Of a stretch of DNA of 64,000 nucleotides, positions 1-15,500 are shown one piece after another; positions within the stretch are counted from its first letter, which is position 1, and each line of letters begins with the position of its first letter. The translations under genes were made by a program, and so were the position numbers. This DNA comes from Certhia americana (taxonomy: Eukaryota; Chordata; Aves; Passeriformes; Certhiidae). The DNA is taken from contig CM031859.1 in the NCBI GenBank assembly GCA_018697195.1, positions 59,376,633 through 59,440,632 on the forward strand, in the 5' to 3' direction. Below the pieces are notes generated by a model that saw only the letters and a list, made by a program, of their open reading frames with translations, had not been told where the DNA came from and ran no database searches.

Positions 1-1038
1 TAGTTTCTGTAGCCAGCCTGTTATCTGAAAGTAAGGACACCCCTACTGGTGTTTCAGAAAAAGAATAGTCGTTGTGTGAGAGCTGGCGTGCATTTTCAGA
101 CAGTGGGTCACCCTGGAGGGTTGAAAAGTGATCCTAAGAAATGTTCCCTTTTGCTGTCTGAAGCCATACTGTCCCAGATTGTCACTGTGCCCTTAGCTAA
201 TTATCTTGCTCTTGACAGGTGAGCTGTTTGTTCTGTTGTGCTAAATTAATAAATCTTGGCTCATTTCCACCTTTTTTTACTAACTGGAGTGCCTAGGATG
301 ACATTGTCTCCATTACAAGCCAATTTAAGTGAATAAAAGTGTTTCTTTGTAGCAAAACCAGCATTTTCAGGAAAAGTTGTTCTACTGTTTCTTAATTATT
401 GCTTCAGCGAGAATGAGCAGAGGTTGAAATGGTTCTGTGTACAAGAGATCTGATTACAGTGATGTTCTCAAGCTCCAAATTTATCTTTTAGTTTTGGGGC
501 CCTGAAGTTCAGCTGCTTCATGATTTTACAGCTATGGCAGCTGAAATTGTTTTAGTGATAAATGAGATTGTCGTCCAATCATGTACATACTTCAGTGATG
601 TAAAAAACAAAATCCCAATAATTGGTAATACTGAAATTTTATGAATGTCTGAACATGCCCAGGTTCAGCTGAAGCCAGTAAAGAATCTGAATGTTATATG
701 TACTCTAGGGTGGTGAAATTGATTTTTTTTAGTAGTGTCCAAATAGTAAGCACATTGCTCTTCATAAAGTCAGTGGGGAAAACACACTCTGGTGAAGCAA
801 AGGAGGTGGATGGGTAAGTGTTGTGGAATATTGTGCAATTGCAGCCACTTATCTGCAGCTAAGAGGAATTCAGAAATTAAAAGAATGTGGCCTGCGTGCC
901 TGTTGTTCCTGTTTGCTCTCTCGTGAAGCAAAGACGCTGGCCTCTGCTGGAGTCCCGTCGGCATTGCATGTGACAGGACTGATGAGAAGTCATGTGCACC
1001 TGGAAATAACCCTTTCGTAACTGTCTGTCACTTTCTAG
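1..1038 (+). other. SYNJ2: SYNJ2 intron 2, 3' part
   Basis: This is non-coding sequence ending in the pyrimidine-rich acceptor ctgtctgtcactttctag. I looked for the synaptojanin N-terminus and start codon and did not see them. No repeat was recognised. Confidence 0.8.
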
Positions 1039-1309
1039 GTAACACTCGGCTGCACTTTCTGGTCCTGGTGACAGGCTGTACATCGGTGGGAAAAATCCTG
1101 GACGCTGAAGTTTACAAAATTACTGCAACAGATTTCTGTCCTCTCCAGGAAGAAACCAAGGAAGATGAGCGTGTTACTGCCTTGAAGAAAATACTGAACT
1201 CTGGGATGTTCTATTTCTGCTGGCCTAATGCAGGCTCAAACTTTGACCTGACTGTGCGGGCTCAGAAGCAGGGTGATAACAACTATGAATCTGGTAACTC
1301 CTTCTTCTG
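1039..1309 (+). CDS. SYNJ2: SYNJ2 exon 3 (SAC domain, N-terminal part)
   Basis: The exon begins with the last two bases of a glycine codon and reads [19 protein letters not shown], a typical synaptojanin SAC start. It ends inside the Trp codon of NSFFW at donor gttagt. About 90 codons. The upstream exons (start codon, ~70 residues) lie before the window. Confidence 0.96.
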
Positions 1310-4300
1310 GTTAGTACTGCATGTTATACCTGAGTTTTCTGCTGCCCCCACCTGCATCTCATTGGTCAGACATTGTCAGAGGGAAATGAACATGCGCATT
1401 TCAAATGCATCTCCTTTCATTTCATTGACATGTCCTTTCACAGGGCAGGTTTTTATGAATTCATGGTAACTTGTGATTAATTAAAATTAATCTGATAGTG
1501 AAGTGCAATTATAAAAGGACATTTTATGCTTCAAAAGGGGAAATACAATATGTATGCTCGTACTACAGAAATGTGTCTCTATATATCATGAATAGTTTCC
1601 CCTGCAGTCTTTTTTAGTAATTTTCTTTAAAGGTATCTAATAGAAACCTGTGCTTGAGCTGTTCGTCAATCCCATCATTTACTGTGCTGAAGTATCTGGG
1701 TTTTTTTAAAAGTATCTGTTTAAAATCCGTAGTTTATTGTTTCAGTAATATGCCCTAGTTTTTAATGTTGAATACATCAGCGTTAATATGTTTACAGCTC
1801 AGTGCAAACATAAATTACACAAAAGAAAACTGCAATGCACTGTTCTGTACATTTGCTTTCTTGTTCTTATAAAGCAAAGAAAAATTATCTTGTATAGTGG
1901 TAAGTATTGGTTGAGGAGAAAGGAGAAAATGCAATCCTGGGTAGATGTAATTCAGCTTGTCTGCTTTGCAAGTTTTGGCATAATGCTTGCATTTCTGTTC
2001 TCTTGCCCCCACTCCTTCTTTTTAAACAAAAAGGTAATCACACAGCAGGCATAACTGTTCAGGAAATAAATGAGGGTTTGATATAGGTGCAAAATAACTG
2101 GCAGGGTTAAATGTGGATGTGCTGTTGGAATGTGCAGTGAGGCTTGTAAAGAAGTAAATATTAAATATTAAATAAGCAAAAAAGTTCATAATGGGTGATA
2201 AATTAACATTTTTAACATTAATATTCAGTTCAGCTAAATAATCTTTCCAGCTATGATGTGATTTTGACTGGTAAGATCTAATGGTTTGAGTTTGAAACTG
2301 AAGAAAGAATACATAAATACTTGCTTTCAACTCTGCTAATGATGCTGCCCTCTTTAAAAGCTCACCAAGCATTGTCAAGTCAGACACATGGCAGAAATGA
2401 GTTGTTCTCCAATGATGAGACTGTTAAGATGGTAATATCCCATTATAAAGAAACAACACTTAAAGCAACTTTTAAATAAAAAAATTCTTTTTCCCTCTAC
2501 TGTCTTTTGAAACTATCCCTCTTGGAAGATAAGTATATTTGAACCTTCCTTCTTTGCCGCTTCTGGCTGATCTAGAAGTAAATTCTGAAGAGTTTCCAGT
2601 CTCCAATATATTGTAGAACAGGGAAGAATGGTGACAACATGACTTTAAGGGCAGAAAGATGTTCCAAAGAATATTTATCTTGAGGTAATTAGGTGATATG
2701 GGAAATTTCAGACCAAACAATAGATGCTTGAGGAAAGTAAACAATGAGGCAAATAGTTATACAATGAAAAGTGTAAGATGACCTTAGTTATAGACAATAC
2801 AAACTGCCTGTTAATGAACTGCAACAATAACCAAAAAATTCTGCTGGAATTTGCCTGAGTGAGGACTTCCTTTGCGAGTAGAACTGGGAGAAAGAGGTAG
2901 AACAGTTAGCAAAAATTGTTTTAGAGCTGCTTTTTCCATTACATATTTAGATTTAAAATGTAACAATGCCTTGCACCTTTTTCAGGTAAATGCTGTACTC
3001 GAAAAGAATTCTTCAATTCTAAAACAATCCTTCAGGGGTTTCACTCTCTTTTACAGATCCTCTATTGAGCAATGCATGGTCATAAAAGATATTTTCCTGA
3101 CCCTCCTATGTGATTAAAGGCACATTTGGAACATGAAATAAAGAAAAACATACTAATGGAAGAGACTAGCATTGTTAGCTAGACATGACAGGTTTCTTGA
3201 GTTGTTGATCTTAAAGGTTAGAAAGATGTTTCTCTTCATTTTAGTAGTACTTTTTACAATATCTCCAGGAACTTACAGATCCAGTTTCTGCTTGGAAAGT
3301 TTTTTTCTGAAAATCCTGGTGGATTTTGAACCAGTTCTTTATCCTATACTGAATGCTAAGGTCCAGGCAGTAAGTACTCTTTCAAAAAAAGTAATTAGCT
3401 TGACAACACTATAATTTATGAAAAAGATTGTTAAATATAAATTTCTGGAGCTGAAAGAGGTGGTATTCGCATCTGAATTTATAAGACAGGTACAAGATAT
3501 AAAGACAGCAACTTGGTAGTAGCTGTGTGATTAAAATTTGCTGTGTTCAGTTCACTGTAGTAGTTCACAAGGGTTTCTTCCTGTTTTTTCCTGAGTTTGG
3601 AAATAAGAGATAAGGTACAGCAGAAAAGGGGTTATAAAACATGAACTGATTAAACTGGTGATTGCTGTCAGATGGCACCCATGCCTAACTGTTTGTTTTA
3701 TTCAGTAATGTGTCCGTATGTTGTTGAACCTTTCAGGAATCAGCTATTGCATGTGCCCTTCAAACACTACCAGGTGAACTGCTCCGACTGGCTGCTGAAA
3801 GTGGTCTGTGGAGTTGTGGACATTCGCACTGTTTATGCTTCCCACAAGAAGGCAAAAGCCTGCCTCATCTCTCGCATCAGCTGCGAGCGAGCTGGTGTCC
3901 GCTTCCACGTCCGAGGGGTCAATGATGATGGACATGTATCTAACTTTGTTGAGACAGAGCAGGTAAGTGGGCGTGCCCAATGGCTTTGTAGTTTAGTCCA
4001 TTCGTGTTTAACTGGGGCAGAATTTTCAGTGAGAATTAGAGGAGTTCAGCAAGTGTTTTTTTCAAAAATATTTAAAATATTATTGCATGGCAGATCTGTT
4101 TCTTGTCCATTAAGAATTTCTTTGCAATCTGCTCTTTTTCTCTGTTTCTGATTTTTTTCATTCGCTTGGTTTTCACTAACACTTCTAATTTTTTTTCCTG
4201 AGTGTGAAAGTCTGGCCATTTGATACTGCAGTGAAATGTAGACATGGGTTTTTAAACCATTCAGGAATGTGTCTAGCAAGGGTGCTGGGACCTCATCTTT

Positions 4301-7300
4301 GACTAGTAAAGTTCACTGTCAAATCATCTTTCTTTTAGTAAAGAAAATATTGAAAATGTAACATCTTCTCAGACTCAGGCAAATTCCAGTTCAGCTGATT
4401 TTGAAGGAGACTGCTTTCATGTTCCCCATTGGTTTATAATGGATTATATCCAATGTGAGGTGGTGTGACAGCTTTTATACATACATGGTAAAAGCCTCAT
4501 TTTCAGCTGATGCTGAGACAAATTATGTGTGTGAAATGCATTCAGCAGGCTCCCTTGATTGGCACAGCCAAACAAAACAACAGAATCACTTGGTTTTATT
4601 GCACATGGTTTAGCTTGCTGCCTTGAAAGTCAGTAAAAAGCACTGGACTGTGGAGAATCTGAAGTCTTCTGTGCCAGCTGAAGTGAGTGCTTTCTTACTC
4701 AAGTACAATCACCTTTTCCTTTTTGATCTGAAGTAGTAATTGCTAGCAGTCAGAACCATCATACAGAAATGGATCACTGTATAAACAGAATAGACAAATG
4801 GCTGGTAGTTTTCAACAAAGAACAGGGATTTGCTCCTATAATTTGGTTGTTTTCAGCATCTTCTGGGCATATCTATAGAGCTGCATGTGTGGCACAGATT
4901 GTGTATGTGTGTGTCTGTATATGAAGGTATATACAATATACAATGAAAGTAGATTGCTTATGTGATGCTCATAAGAGGAGCATGAAACAGTGAGGGCAGC
5001 ATAGAGGTACTTGACCTGTGTCATTGAAAGCCTGTGCCTGATGGCTGAGGAAGGCACCCCACCCCCCAAAAGGTGCCCACACTTTTGTGGGCTGACAGCA
5101 CTGGTATTTCCTCACGGCAATGTGTGAATGTAGCAGCTCTCACCCAGTGAGCTCCTTCCTGTTATCCCACTGCATGAGCCAGACACGCCTTCAGGCACCT
5201 GTTTGTCCAAAATCCAGACATGTTTGGGTACTTCCCACATTTCCTCTAAGATGTTGTCTTCATAATACAACTTTAACGTTTTCACCTGGTTCTGCCTAAG
5301 GACACATGCAGAGCTACCTTAGATTTGACAGTGCTTTGATGCTCAGGATGCCTGGAAGAGTTGCAGACTGATATTTCCCAGCCTGCTGGTGAGGTTTGAT
5401 TCCCAAGAGGTGCTCAAAGCATGCACAATGTTACACATGTGTCTTTCTACCCAGTGGTCAGAGTCCCCTCTGCGAGTGTGGGTGACTTTTTGGTCATGTC
5501 CCTCCTTTTCTTGGTTTGCCTGCATTTTCAGTTAGGCTGACAGCTTTCCACTTAGTGTTCACGCTCCCACAAATTCTGCTTGTTGAATGTGAAGCTCCTA
5601 CCTTGCAATGCTTGAGTCTCTAATGCCAGCCTCTGAATTCTCTGCTAATAATTCTCTTGTGTGCCACTGCTCCAAAGCAATTGCAAGTCAAATCTTGGAA
5701 GAGCTACCCCTTTCTAGAAAGTCTGTCAGTGGATTAGGAGATAGAGCTATGTTTGCTTACTGAAAAGTGGAATTTTCCTCTGGAACCTGGGAACAGAAGA
5801 GAGTTCTGCCATTTGAGGTGATACCTGGTGCATTCTGGTATTTATTAAAGTTGAGTATCTTCTTACGAATATTAGCGCAAAGCACTGATCCTGTTACTCA
5901 GGAGTTGAAGAATGTTCCTTTGCTGAAATGCAGGGGAAAGGAAAGGTTAGAAAGGGTTGTCAGCTTTTTTTTCAGTGAGTGTCACATTTGTGGCACTGCA
6001 CTTCGCAGTTGACTTATTATGGGAAATACTTCTGCTATCCTGCTCACTAGGTGGTTGAGAAGTAACTAATTTTATTTTGTTATATTCCTGGATCATATCA
6101 AGTTACAAATGGTTAGCATGAAAAATAAGGTGGCCTTTGCATTCCGGCAGAAAACTTGAGGATTGGCTCCTGGGTGGCAAAATAGTACTTGACTTCTGAT
6201 GCTTCCCTTAGCTGGGTCTGGGTCAGGCTCTTCATGGGAATTGCTGTGCTTTGTTCCCATTCAACCAGTTGCTGAACTGGGAGAACTGAAGGCTTTTGAG
6301 TGTTTTTTCAACTGGGTAAGCAAAAGTACTGAAATGCTTTTAGGGTGAAAGGCTTGAGTGGGTTCAAAATTATAGCAAGAGTTTGCAGTTTTAAAGGATT
6401 GTGTGTTTTTGTTTGGTTTCTAAAACCAAAGAAAAGAAGGAAAAGAAGGTTGCTGTTACTAATGGTGCTAAACACTAGTTTTACTAAGCTGCATGTCCTA
6501 AGAAAGCAAAGTTGGGCTAACCACTAGGATGTCTGAGATCCAGTTCATGCTGGCATCCCCTTGCCATTAGGAAGGAAGAGTCCAAGAATAAACTCTCTCC
6601 TACTTTCATAGTAAACGACTGACTAATCTCCTATGAGGTAATATCTTGGCTGAAAAATACTTTGTTTCCATTTGCTGCAGCCTGTACAGTATAATGGCAT
6701 GTTGGCTATGTGCTTTCATGGATGAATAGTACCCTAGGATTCTGAAAAAAACAGGACTTTTCCCCTCTTCGTAGGAATTGCTTCTAACATTTTTCTGTTT
6801 TTAGAAGAGGGAGAAACAATTAATCTTATCTCCAGGCAGCTCTTTTATGCATAGATGGTATGCTTTTGTCTCCCACTGAGTTAGCCTTGTGGCATTTCAG
6901 CTCTGCAATGAGTCATTTTTTGTGGGCTCACTTAACTGCTGTGACTCAGTGTTTGAGAAGAAGGGGGGAAAAGTAAAATATCTTCACTTTTTCTTTAAAA
7001 AAACCCCCTAAAATCAACTTCTATTATACTGTTACACTTTTTGATCATTTGGCTTGTGTCTTTATGAAGAAAGAAGAAAGAAAATATTAAGAAACACTTA
7101 AGGAAAAACAAAATGAAAAGAGGACAATCCCTTCAATGTGTAGTTTCAGATTTGCTGGCAAATATTTTGTAATGGGATGGTAGCTCTTTCTACTTGCAGT
7201 GCTTACAGTATTGCAGTAAATTCTTAAGTAGCTTTTAAGTCAGCCTCTGTTCCTCAGTTGTAGTTTAAATGTTTCCCTTCAACTTTTCTTCCTCCCCTAA

Positions 7301-9478
7301 TCCTTTGAAGTTGAGACTGTGTTGCATTTTTGAATTCTTTTCTTCTGATAGCTTTGAGGAACTAGAAATGCTGTCTTCAATTAGTTTGTGTGCCTGTTAC
7401 TGTTTGCATTTCAGCTCTTCTCCAAGTTATCTTCCAAAGAGTTATGCTAAAATCTTAGTATTTGGATTACAAGGAACAATTCTAATTAACCAAAGACAAA
7501 TAAATGGTCTCAGTTTTTTCCCCTTCATGGAATTGTTCAGTAAAGAAAATTGAGACCTTGAGAAAGCATTAAAAGGAAATACCGTGAATTTGAATTAACC
7601 TTCCCTTTCTTCCAATTTCAGAAAAAAATGTCTGGCATGGATTAAGGAAAATTATCCCTATTTCACAATACCTCCTAAACTGTGTTGGACAGCTGTCCAG
7701 GAGAGGAATGTATGCAATCATTGGTTGATTTATTTTCTGGATCAAGTTTTAGTATGATCCCAGACAAGGCAAAAAGGATTATTTTGACAAATATGTCTTT
7801 GGGTCCCATGGTCTGAGCTAGAGACACTCACAGAGAGGTATGTTTAGACCATCTGCTGTCCCTGCTCTTTGTGTGGCAGAGGTGGGGATCCCTGAAGAAG
7901 CCATCTTACTATCCATTTCATCAGGGACTGTGTGTCTGTGTACCCCTTGAGTCTGTAATGAATTTTGCTGTTTAAAGTTGTGACCAGATGATTATTTGTT
8001 CCTAATGAAACCGAGTGGTAGAGATTAGTGAATAAATTATTCCAAGCAATTAATGGGCACAGCATGCTGGGATTAGTACACCAGTGGGTTGACACAGATG
8101 TTTTGCTTCTTGCCCAGAAGCTTTCTAGCAGAACCTGTGCATGAAGCTTTTTTACCAGGAAAGATCCTTGGATGGCAGGGACCTTTGCAACAGAAGAGAA
8201 AGTTTGAAAAGTGTCCCATTCAGCTGTCAATCCTATCACCCTTGATGCTGAACGGTTCACAAAGAGAGTCTAAAACCACAGAAGCTGAAAGAAAAACATG
8301 GCAAATTCTAACACCTGAGGTCAGAGGGCAAGTAATCTGTTGTTGAGACAAATAGGTCTTCAACATGGGTTAACTATCCGGTTGCTGCAATGCTGTCTGA
8401 TGGGAACCTGGTCTGAAAGTTCATGCAGCTGACTGGATTGGATTGTAGTATGAGATTAATGAAGAAGTCCCCAAGTGTTTTGAGGATTTGGTAGCAATGT
8501 ACATTCTCCCTGGGGTACATAGGCACTAACTTGCTGTCATTTTGGACCTAAAAGAGAGAGATGCAGTAGTATGTATGAATCTGAATAATCAAGTGTTGTA
8601 CAAAAAGCAACTGATTGTTGTTAAACTTTTATAGGAAAATCTGTATGGTCTTCTTGTCCATGAGGAAAGGAAAACAGAGGATGGGAAAATTCTGGACATA
8701 AGGCATTTTACTTATAAGTTTCTTTTCTTAAAGAACTGTTCATCTTTTTTCTAGTACCTTAGAATAAGGGAAATGGCTCTGCTAGAGGACAGGGTAATGA
8801 ATTCAAAACTAGAACAACAAAAAAGGGGGACAGATTTGTGCTTGTAGAAAACATGACATTGTGCACAAAAACTGATCGAGGCTGTGAAGAATATGAGAAA
8901 AGAAACTGTACTTGTCCATGCATAAGCAACAAAGAAGTTGGAATCTTTTATTTATGAGTGTAATTTCAATCTAAATGATTATCAGTGCTTAATTAAGATT
9001 TTAGCAAATAGGATTTCTTACAGTGTATGTGGCTGCTAAGATTATGTCCATTCCTGATCTGGGAAGTTGTCTTAGTCTCTAAATCTGCTCTCTTAACAAG
9101 TCTGCTGGTAGGAAGTCTGTTGCCACTAATCAAGATCAAGAGACGTGTACACTAAAAGACAGTGTCAGGATCAAGGGTCATGTTCCTTGGAGTAGTGAAT
9201 GAAGGCTAGTGGATATTACAGAGTCTGGGGGAAGATTTGCACAGTTATAATGCTTAATGAAATGGTTAAGTTTTTTTAGGAAGGAATGACTGGCTGAAAA
9301 GTCATTTTAATGAGTCTCCCACTCATTAAAAAAAAAATTAGATCTTTTTCCAACTTGCTGGCAGCTTGAAAGAAAATAATTTGGGATTCATTTGGGTCAT
9401 GAGAATGAGGTGAAAGGATTGTGAAAGACCAGAGAACTCCTCCAGAGAACAGATGATGAGCCCTGTCAGCGAACAGAC

Positions 9479-9510
<32 letters not shown>

Positions 9511-12500
9511 CTTTCTTGTGAATGACTGTGTTGGAGAGGCTGTACTTCTGTACTTCCAGTTCAAAAACCTCATCTAATTCCTAAAAGCTACATGGCAACA
9601 TACACAAGAAATTACATACATTTCAAATTTCTTTGAAATGCTCTGTCATCATCAGAGAGTCCTGTGTTAGACCTCAGCTTGACAGAGGGTCCCCCCAGCC
9701 CATCACATCAAGGTTTAGACATCCTGTTTAGGTTACAGGAATGATCAAATAGTTTGACTATTTTGGTTGTTGTTCAGTTCTCCAAATGTACAGCTTAATA
9801 GAGTAGAAGAGGTGATGGGTCAAAAACCAGTGAACAGAAAATATGAGTGGTACTGGTAACAAACATCTGTTAACTCACTAGTAAGTGGAAATAAAGCATC
9901 TGTTAAAGCAGAAATAAATGTATTTTTCTTCTTGGTCAGGAATAATGTAGGTTATATATTCATGGTCTGTAACTGAGGAAATACTTTCCGTTTAAACTGT
10001 AACTCAGAAGGATGTTAAACTGCAGGTGCTGAATTTGAATTACCATCTGTTAATCGGTGGGTCTAGAGATTTGCAGCTGGATGTCTAAAAGAGCTGGTCA
10101 AAGAAATACTTGAGCTGTCAGGTTTGCACTTAGGTGTGGAAATAGGGACTTCCCAGAATACTGCAAAGAAAATTGGTCCTCTGTAGCAAGCTGTTTGAGT
10201 GGCCTCCTTGTACTTCAGGTAAAGCTTTGTCTGTGTTTGTCATCATTACATGTTTAATTTCTAGTCATTAATTGCTAAGGTGACGATTGTTGTCCAAATT
10301 TTAAGTAGGCCAGTCCTGAAACTTTTTTTGCACAGATTCAGGTCCTGATCTTCATTTAGTATTAGTCAGGATAATGCGGGGGCTGTAGTAGTGCTATTAA
10401 TTTGCTTTACTTTGGAATAAGTTTCTTTGGGTCCATGGCTGTGAGTGAAGAGATGATTCAGTGTGTAGAAGTCACTGACTCATCTTGGCACGACCAGTCT
10501 CAGGGAGAATGTGATAAAGAAGAAGAAGGTGGGGCTTCTTGTTCCTCTCCTAGTCCAGCTAGGAGTAATGAACTCTTCTGAGTACAAATGTACAAGGAAA
10601 AGGCACACCAGTGTGTTGCTATGGTAATTAGCTCCTGCACTCAGGTGCCAATAATGTTCAGTAAACTTTACTGGGAGAGCATGTTTTAGAGCCACACTAA
10701 TCAAACGGTGACCCAGGCCTTTCAAGAAAGCTTCTCTTGTAGGGGGTTGTGCTAGGATGGAATGTAACAGAGAAAAGTGTCCTTAATTCTTTGGTGAGAG
10801 GTTAAAATGATAGAAAGTTTTGCACTACATCTGGGCTGGCTATCCTTCTAGCACTAACATTGAGTCCATGATGAAGCCACTTAAATCTTTCCTCTTAGTG
10901 AAATGGAGACAGTTTTAAGTGCTCTGCAAAAATATGGTTAGTATTAGATAAATGTTTTGTCACCAATTTTATCTAAATACCTCTTCTTTTTTCACACACG
11001 TAGCTCTAAAAACTTTACATTGCTATTGCTTATGAAGATGAGAGGTCAAGGTTGGGCACTTTCCCTGAGCCAACCATTGGCCACATCTAGTGGCAAATCC
11101 AAAAAGACAAAAAACTTTAAAGCTGTAGAGAAATCCATTTTCATGTTCTATGCTATTTTCAGAGCTACTAGCCAGCTGGCAGCAGCTGTGCCACATGATA
11201 TGATGTGGTGAGTGCAGCTACCTGGATGACCTGGATACCATTCCTCCCCAGGGCTGCAGAGCAGTCATTGTCATGCATGAGATAACGGAGATGTGTATCA
11301 TGTGTATCATGTATCCCCCGTGGAGAGCAGCCAGGATTCCACTGCTAAGTATAGGCCAGAGAAGTGAGCCAGGCTTTGCACAGTTGCTCTGTGGTCATAT
11401 TGAATCTGAAGATAGTACCTTTTATGCTAAGTTAACATAATGTAACACTTTGGTTGGGAACTGTGAACAGGGGAAGGCAAAAGGGGAAATCAGTCTTTAT
11501 ACTTTGTGTAGGTTTGACCCAACATCAGCTTGTTAACAGTGATCATAATGACACATAAAGGGAGCATTTGAGGTCTGGTTGGGAAAGGAAGTGGGGAATT
11601 TGGAACCTCTTGCTGTAAGCCCCCTTGAAAAGAAGTAGATCACATTGCTGTTCACTGTCCCTCACGATGGGAGTGGCAAAGCTGCTGGTTTCACAGAGTT
11701 TTATTTGGATTCTCTGACAAGGCGCAGCACACAGTGAAATAAGAAATGGTAAATACCGCAGGAGAGAAGCTTATCCCCCACCTGACGTTACCCATCATCA
11801 GTCACAAGGAGCAATGACATTTTGCACAGTTAAGTTTTTGAGAGGGACAGCAGGAGACTATATGCCTGGTCTTTCTGAGTGTCTCCACCAGTAGATCAAA
11901 TCCATCTTGATTGTGGGTGAAAGATGTGGTGGTGTTTTAAGGTTTTTTTTGTTTCTGGTGAGAAGTGAATTGAACCTGCTGTGATGACATGAAAGCAAAT
12001 ACCTTGCGCTTTGTTCCACTGCCTGTGAGACTATGGAAAAGAAGCTGAGCGGTAAGTGGATACAGGGAGATACATGGTTTACTTTTTTATCCTTTGAGTT
12101 CAGTGTCTTTAACTGTCACCTGATGAAGGGGCCACAGGCTGATAGATCTAACTGCAGGACTCCTTTCCTTAATTTTGTTTTTGCAGACAATTTACTTGGA
12201 TGATGATGTCTCTTCCTTTGTGCAGATCAGAGGTTCTGTTCCACTGTTTTGGGAGCAAACAAGGCTTCAGGTAAACAAATAATCAGAAAGCCTACCTTGC
12301 TTCTCTCTCTTATTATTATAATTTAGAATTAACATAAAAGAATTTTTTTTTAAAATGAGCTTCAAAGGTCATTCTGTGAAAGTGCTGAGCTCTTTCATTT
12401 TATGTTTACCTTGTAGGAAATTTTGTGTGTTTAGATAAACAGAACTGTACCAGACAAATGGCTATAGGTGACTGAAGTTTAATATTTTTGTGTGTTTGAA

Positions 12501-15500
12501 TGCCTCTTCAGGGAACTGTTTGTAAGGGACTGTGTCCTAGTGTTATAAACTGAAGCTTAAAGCTTTATCTTTATATTTCCAATTTTATTTGAAATGACCT
12601 CTTCCTCTGAAATGCCTGGTTGGCTTAATGATATTGACCTCCACAATACAGTTGGAGTATCTAGGAATACCAGTGCTCTGCAGGAGCATGCTGCCTTGAA
12701 ACAAAGCAAAATGTCTGGATGGCATGTTTTTGAAGTTTCAGTCAAAAGGGTGATAATGATCTAATCAGATCTTTTGTGAGGCAGAGATGTAGGATTTTGT
12801 CACGAGATTATTGCATCAAATTTAGTGCATTACATATGGTCTGTGACTTGCAGTTTATATACAGTTGTAAGCCCAAATAAGGATCTTCCTAGCACACTTT
12901 GCATTCTTTTAACAGATGGATAAGCAACTGAAATGAGTATGCACAGGTATTCATGTGTTTAGTAGAGCAATACATCACACAACTGTTTTTTAAACATACT
13001 TTAAAGGTTATATGATACTTTTTTTGATCATTAAACTAGAACCTATGTACTATTCAGAGGCACTGGATTTAGCACAAAAGAAAATGACTAAAGGATCTCT
13101 GTCTTTCGTTAGCACCATCCACTGCAATACTTGCTTCTTTTTATAAAGCAAGTTTGTCCATATGAATGTGCATGTCCTGCCCATGGTGTAGCTATATCCA
13201 GCACTGTTGTTCTGTGTGGTACAGAGCCATCGAGCATTCCCTGAAGTACTTTTGGCTATTGGGTAACATCTCTAGTTAAACAGACTTTTCAATTTTTTAG
13301 TAGGCCTGGGTTTTTTGCCTAATCTGGTTTAGATTATGTACTCTTACTCCATGGGTGTGAAGCACTGGTGTTAGAAGGAATTGCAGAAACCAACCTCATG
13401 AAAAACAAATAAAGGTGATGAAGCGTAGGAAGCGACGCATGATCCTATACACATTTAGGAGTGTAGTTTTTTGGAGAGGAAAGAAGCCCTCTGTAATAAT
13501 GTAGTAACAGTAGCAACCATTCTAAAGGAGCTTGAGGTTACTGTTGTTGACATCGATATCAAAAGACCTGTTAGTTTGATGGTACAGAATTTCAACCTTC
13601 ATATTTTTAAATCACTGTTCTGATACTTTTAAAAGAAGTCAGAATACACAACCCTTGGAACTGGTATAAATGCAGCCCTCTCTACCAAGGCAAGGCAGTA
13701 AGAATGCTAGGCTCTCAGAATACTCATGTGAGGCAGCGTGTGCTATTTGCAAGAGGAAGCTGGCAAAGAGATGTGATTTGTTTGGCCATGAAAAGATGTG
13801 TAGGTATCCCTTTGCTTAATGGTAATTGTGTTTTCACTTGTAATTGTAAATGTTGTCTGATAAAAGCTGGGGCTTTTGTGTAAGGGTATTATGTGTGGGG
13901 GTGGTTGGAGTCTGTTAGAGATGTCTGGTGCTGTTAAAAAAATCTTTTTCTCTGAAGGAAAAAGGGAGACATCTAGTGACTTAGGCCTCTAGCAGTTTCA
14001 GAAGTTTTTTCTCTTTGTTGGTCTTCTAATATTTTATTTTAGGTTGGTTCCCGCCATTTAAGACTTAACAGAGGTCTGGAAGCCAATGCACCTGCCTTTG
14101 ACAGGTAAGTTTCATTCCGCTTTGGCATCAACACAGCAGCCTAGCATGTATCCAAGGTTCCACAACTTTGTCTTCCTAAAATATTCAGATGTGAAACATC
14201 TCTCAGATGATGTGGCAAATTCTGCAGGTGTGGCAGATTATAAAATTGGTTTACTTAATTCAGTCAATTTTTTGGGTGCTTTTCTCCTTCTTGTTTTTCA
14301 GTGGTAATTGAATTAATTTGGTCTTTTGGCTCTTTCTGTATAAATTTAAAAACACTGAGTGATATGCAAAAGAGGGTTTTGTACAAACCTTCGTGAGCCA
14401 ACAGATGTGAGTTTACACTTATGGGACACAGAATATGTGTGCTTTACCACTCTAACAGAAGTAGTTAAAGAGTATAAATACTGCTTTCACTCCATTCTGG
14501 ATTTGTTCTTCTCTTCATTGTTTTACTCCTACACAGAAATAGCAATGCCTTATACTGTGACCAGTGCTGTATGATGCTATTGAACTGATGTTTTCTATTT
14601 TATGCAAAGATTGGCTTGTAAACATTTTTAAACCCTTAGGACTCTGTTTGTCAGCTGGAAGCTGTAGAAAAAGACATGCATTAGCTTGATTCTTTTGAAT
14701 GTCTGACTAGGAAATGCTGTCTTCTAAGGGTGCATTTCTACTGATACCCATGGGAACAGTACCTGAAAATCACATGAAGAATTTGGTCTGTGGGAAATCT
14801 CCACCTTGCAAGTGCAGGTCAAGTGATTAATTTCTGTTTTGGTTTGGTTTTGGCAGATCAGGCTTTGTGTTGATTTGGAGTAAGGTCTCTTTATTACCGC
14901 AGCTGTTAGCACACAGGACACTATTGACTGTTAATGGTTTTGCGGCACTGAAGACCCCAAACAGTCCCAAACAGGGATTAGAATCTAAAGGGACTATGCA
15001 ACATAGAAGTTTCTGCTCCAGAGATTCTTGGCCTACATTCTCTAAGCTTTTAAGGCTCTTAAATCCTACTGAATTCAAGTGCCTTTGAGACTCCTGGTCT
15101 CATGGCCATCTGGTGCTGTGATAACTTGCCCAGCCAGTGTCCCTGAAACTCCATCCTTAGAGGTTTGCATTCCACAACAGAGATATTTATTATAGGAAGA
15201 AAACAACAACTTATCCAGCATCTTCCTGTACTGCCCATGAAATTGAGAGTACCTCAATCAGGAACAACTTTTTAAGACTTTTTAGCCCTGACCCTAATAC
15301 AACTGGTGAATAGCTTTCTCCTAAGAAAGGTGAACACAAGGATAAACTTGCATTATTCCTTCTTTCCCTTGTGCCCGTAAGTTAGATGAACTTAGGGATC
15401 TCTCTGCTTACCAATCTGCAAAAGACAGTCCTTTGGAAATGGGCGAGGAACAAGTAACTGCTTATATGGAAAAGTAGACTGGAATTTAACAACCTGCTAC

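Noticed and set aside
7844..8260. 138-codon open frame on the minus strand in SYNJ2 intron 4
   Set aside because: No family recognised and no splice context; I could not support either a retroviral or a gene origin.
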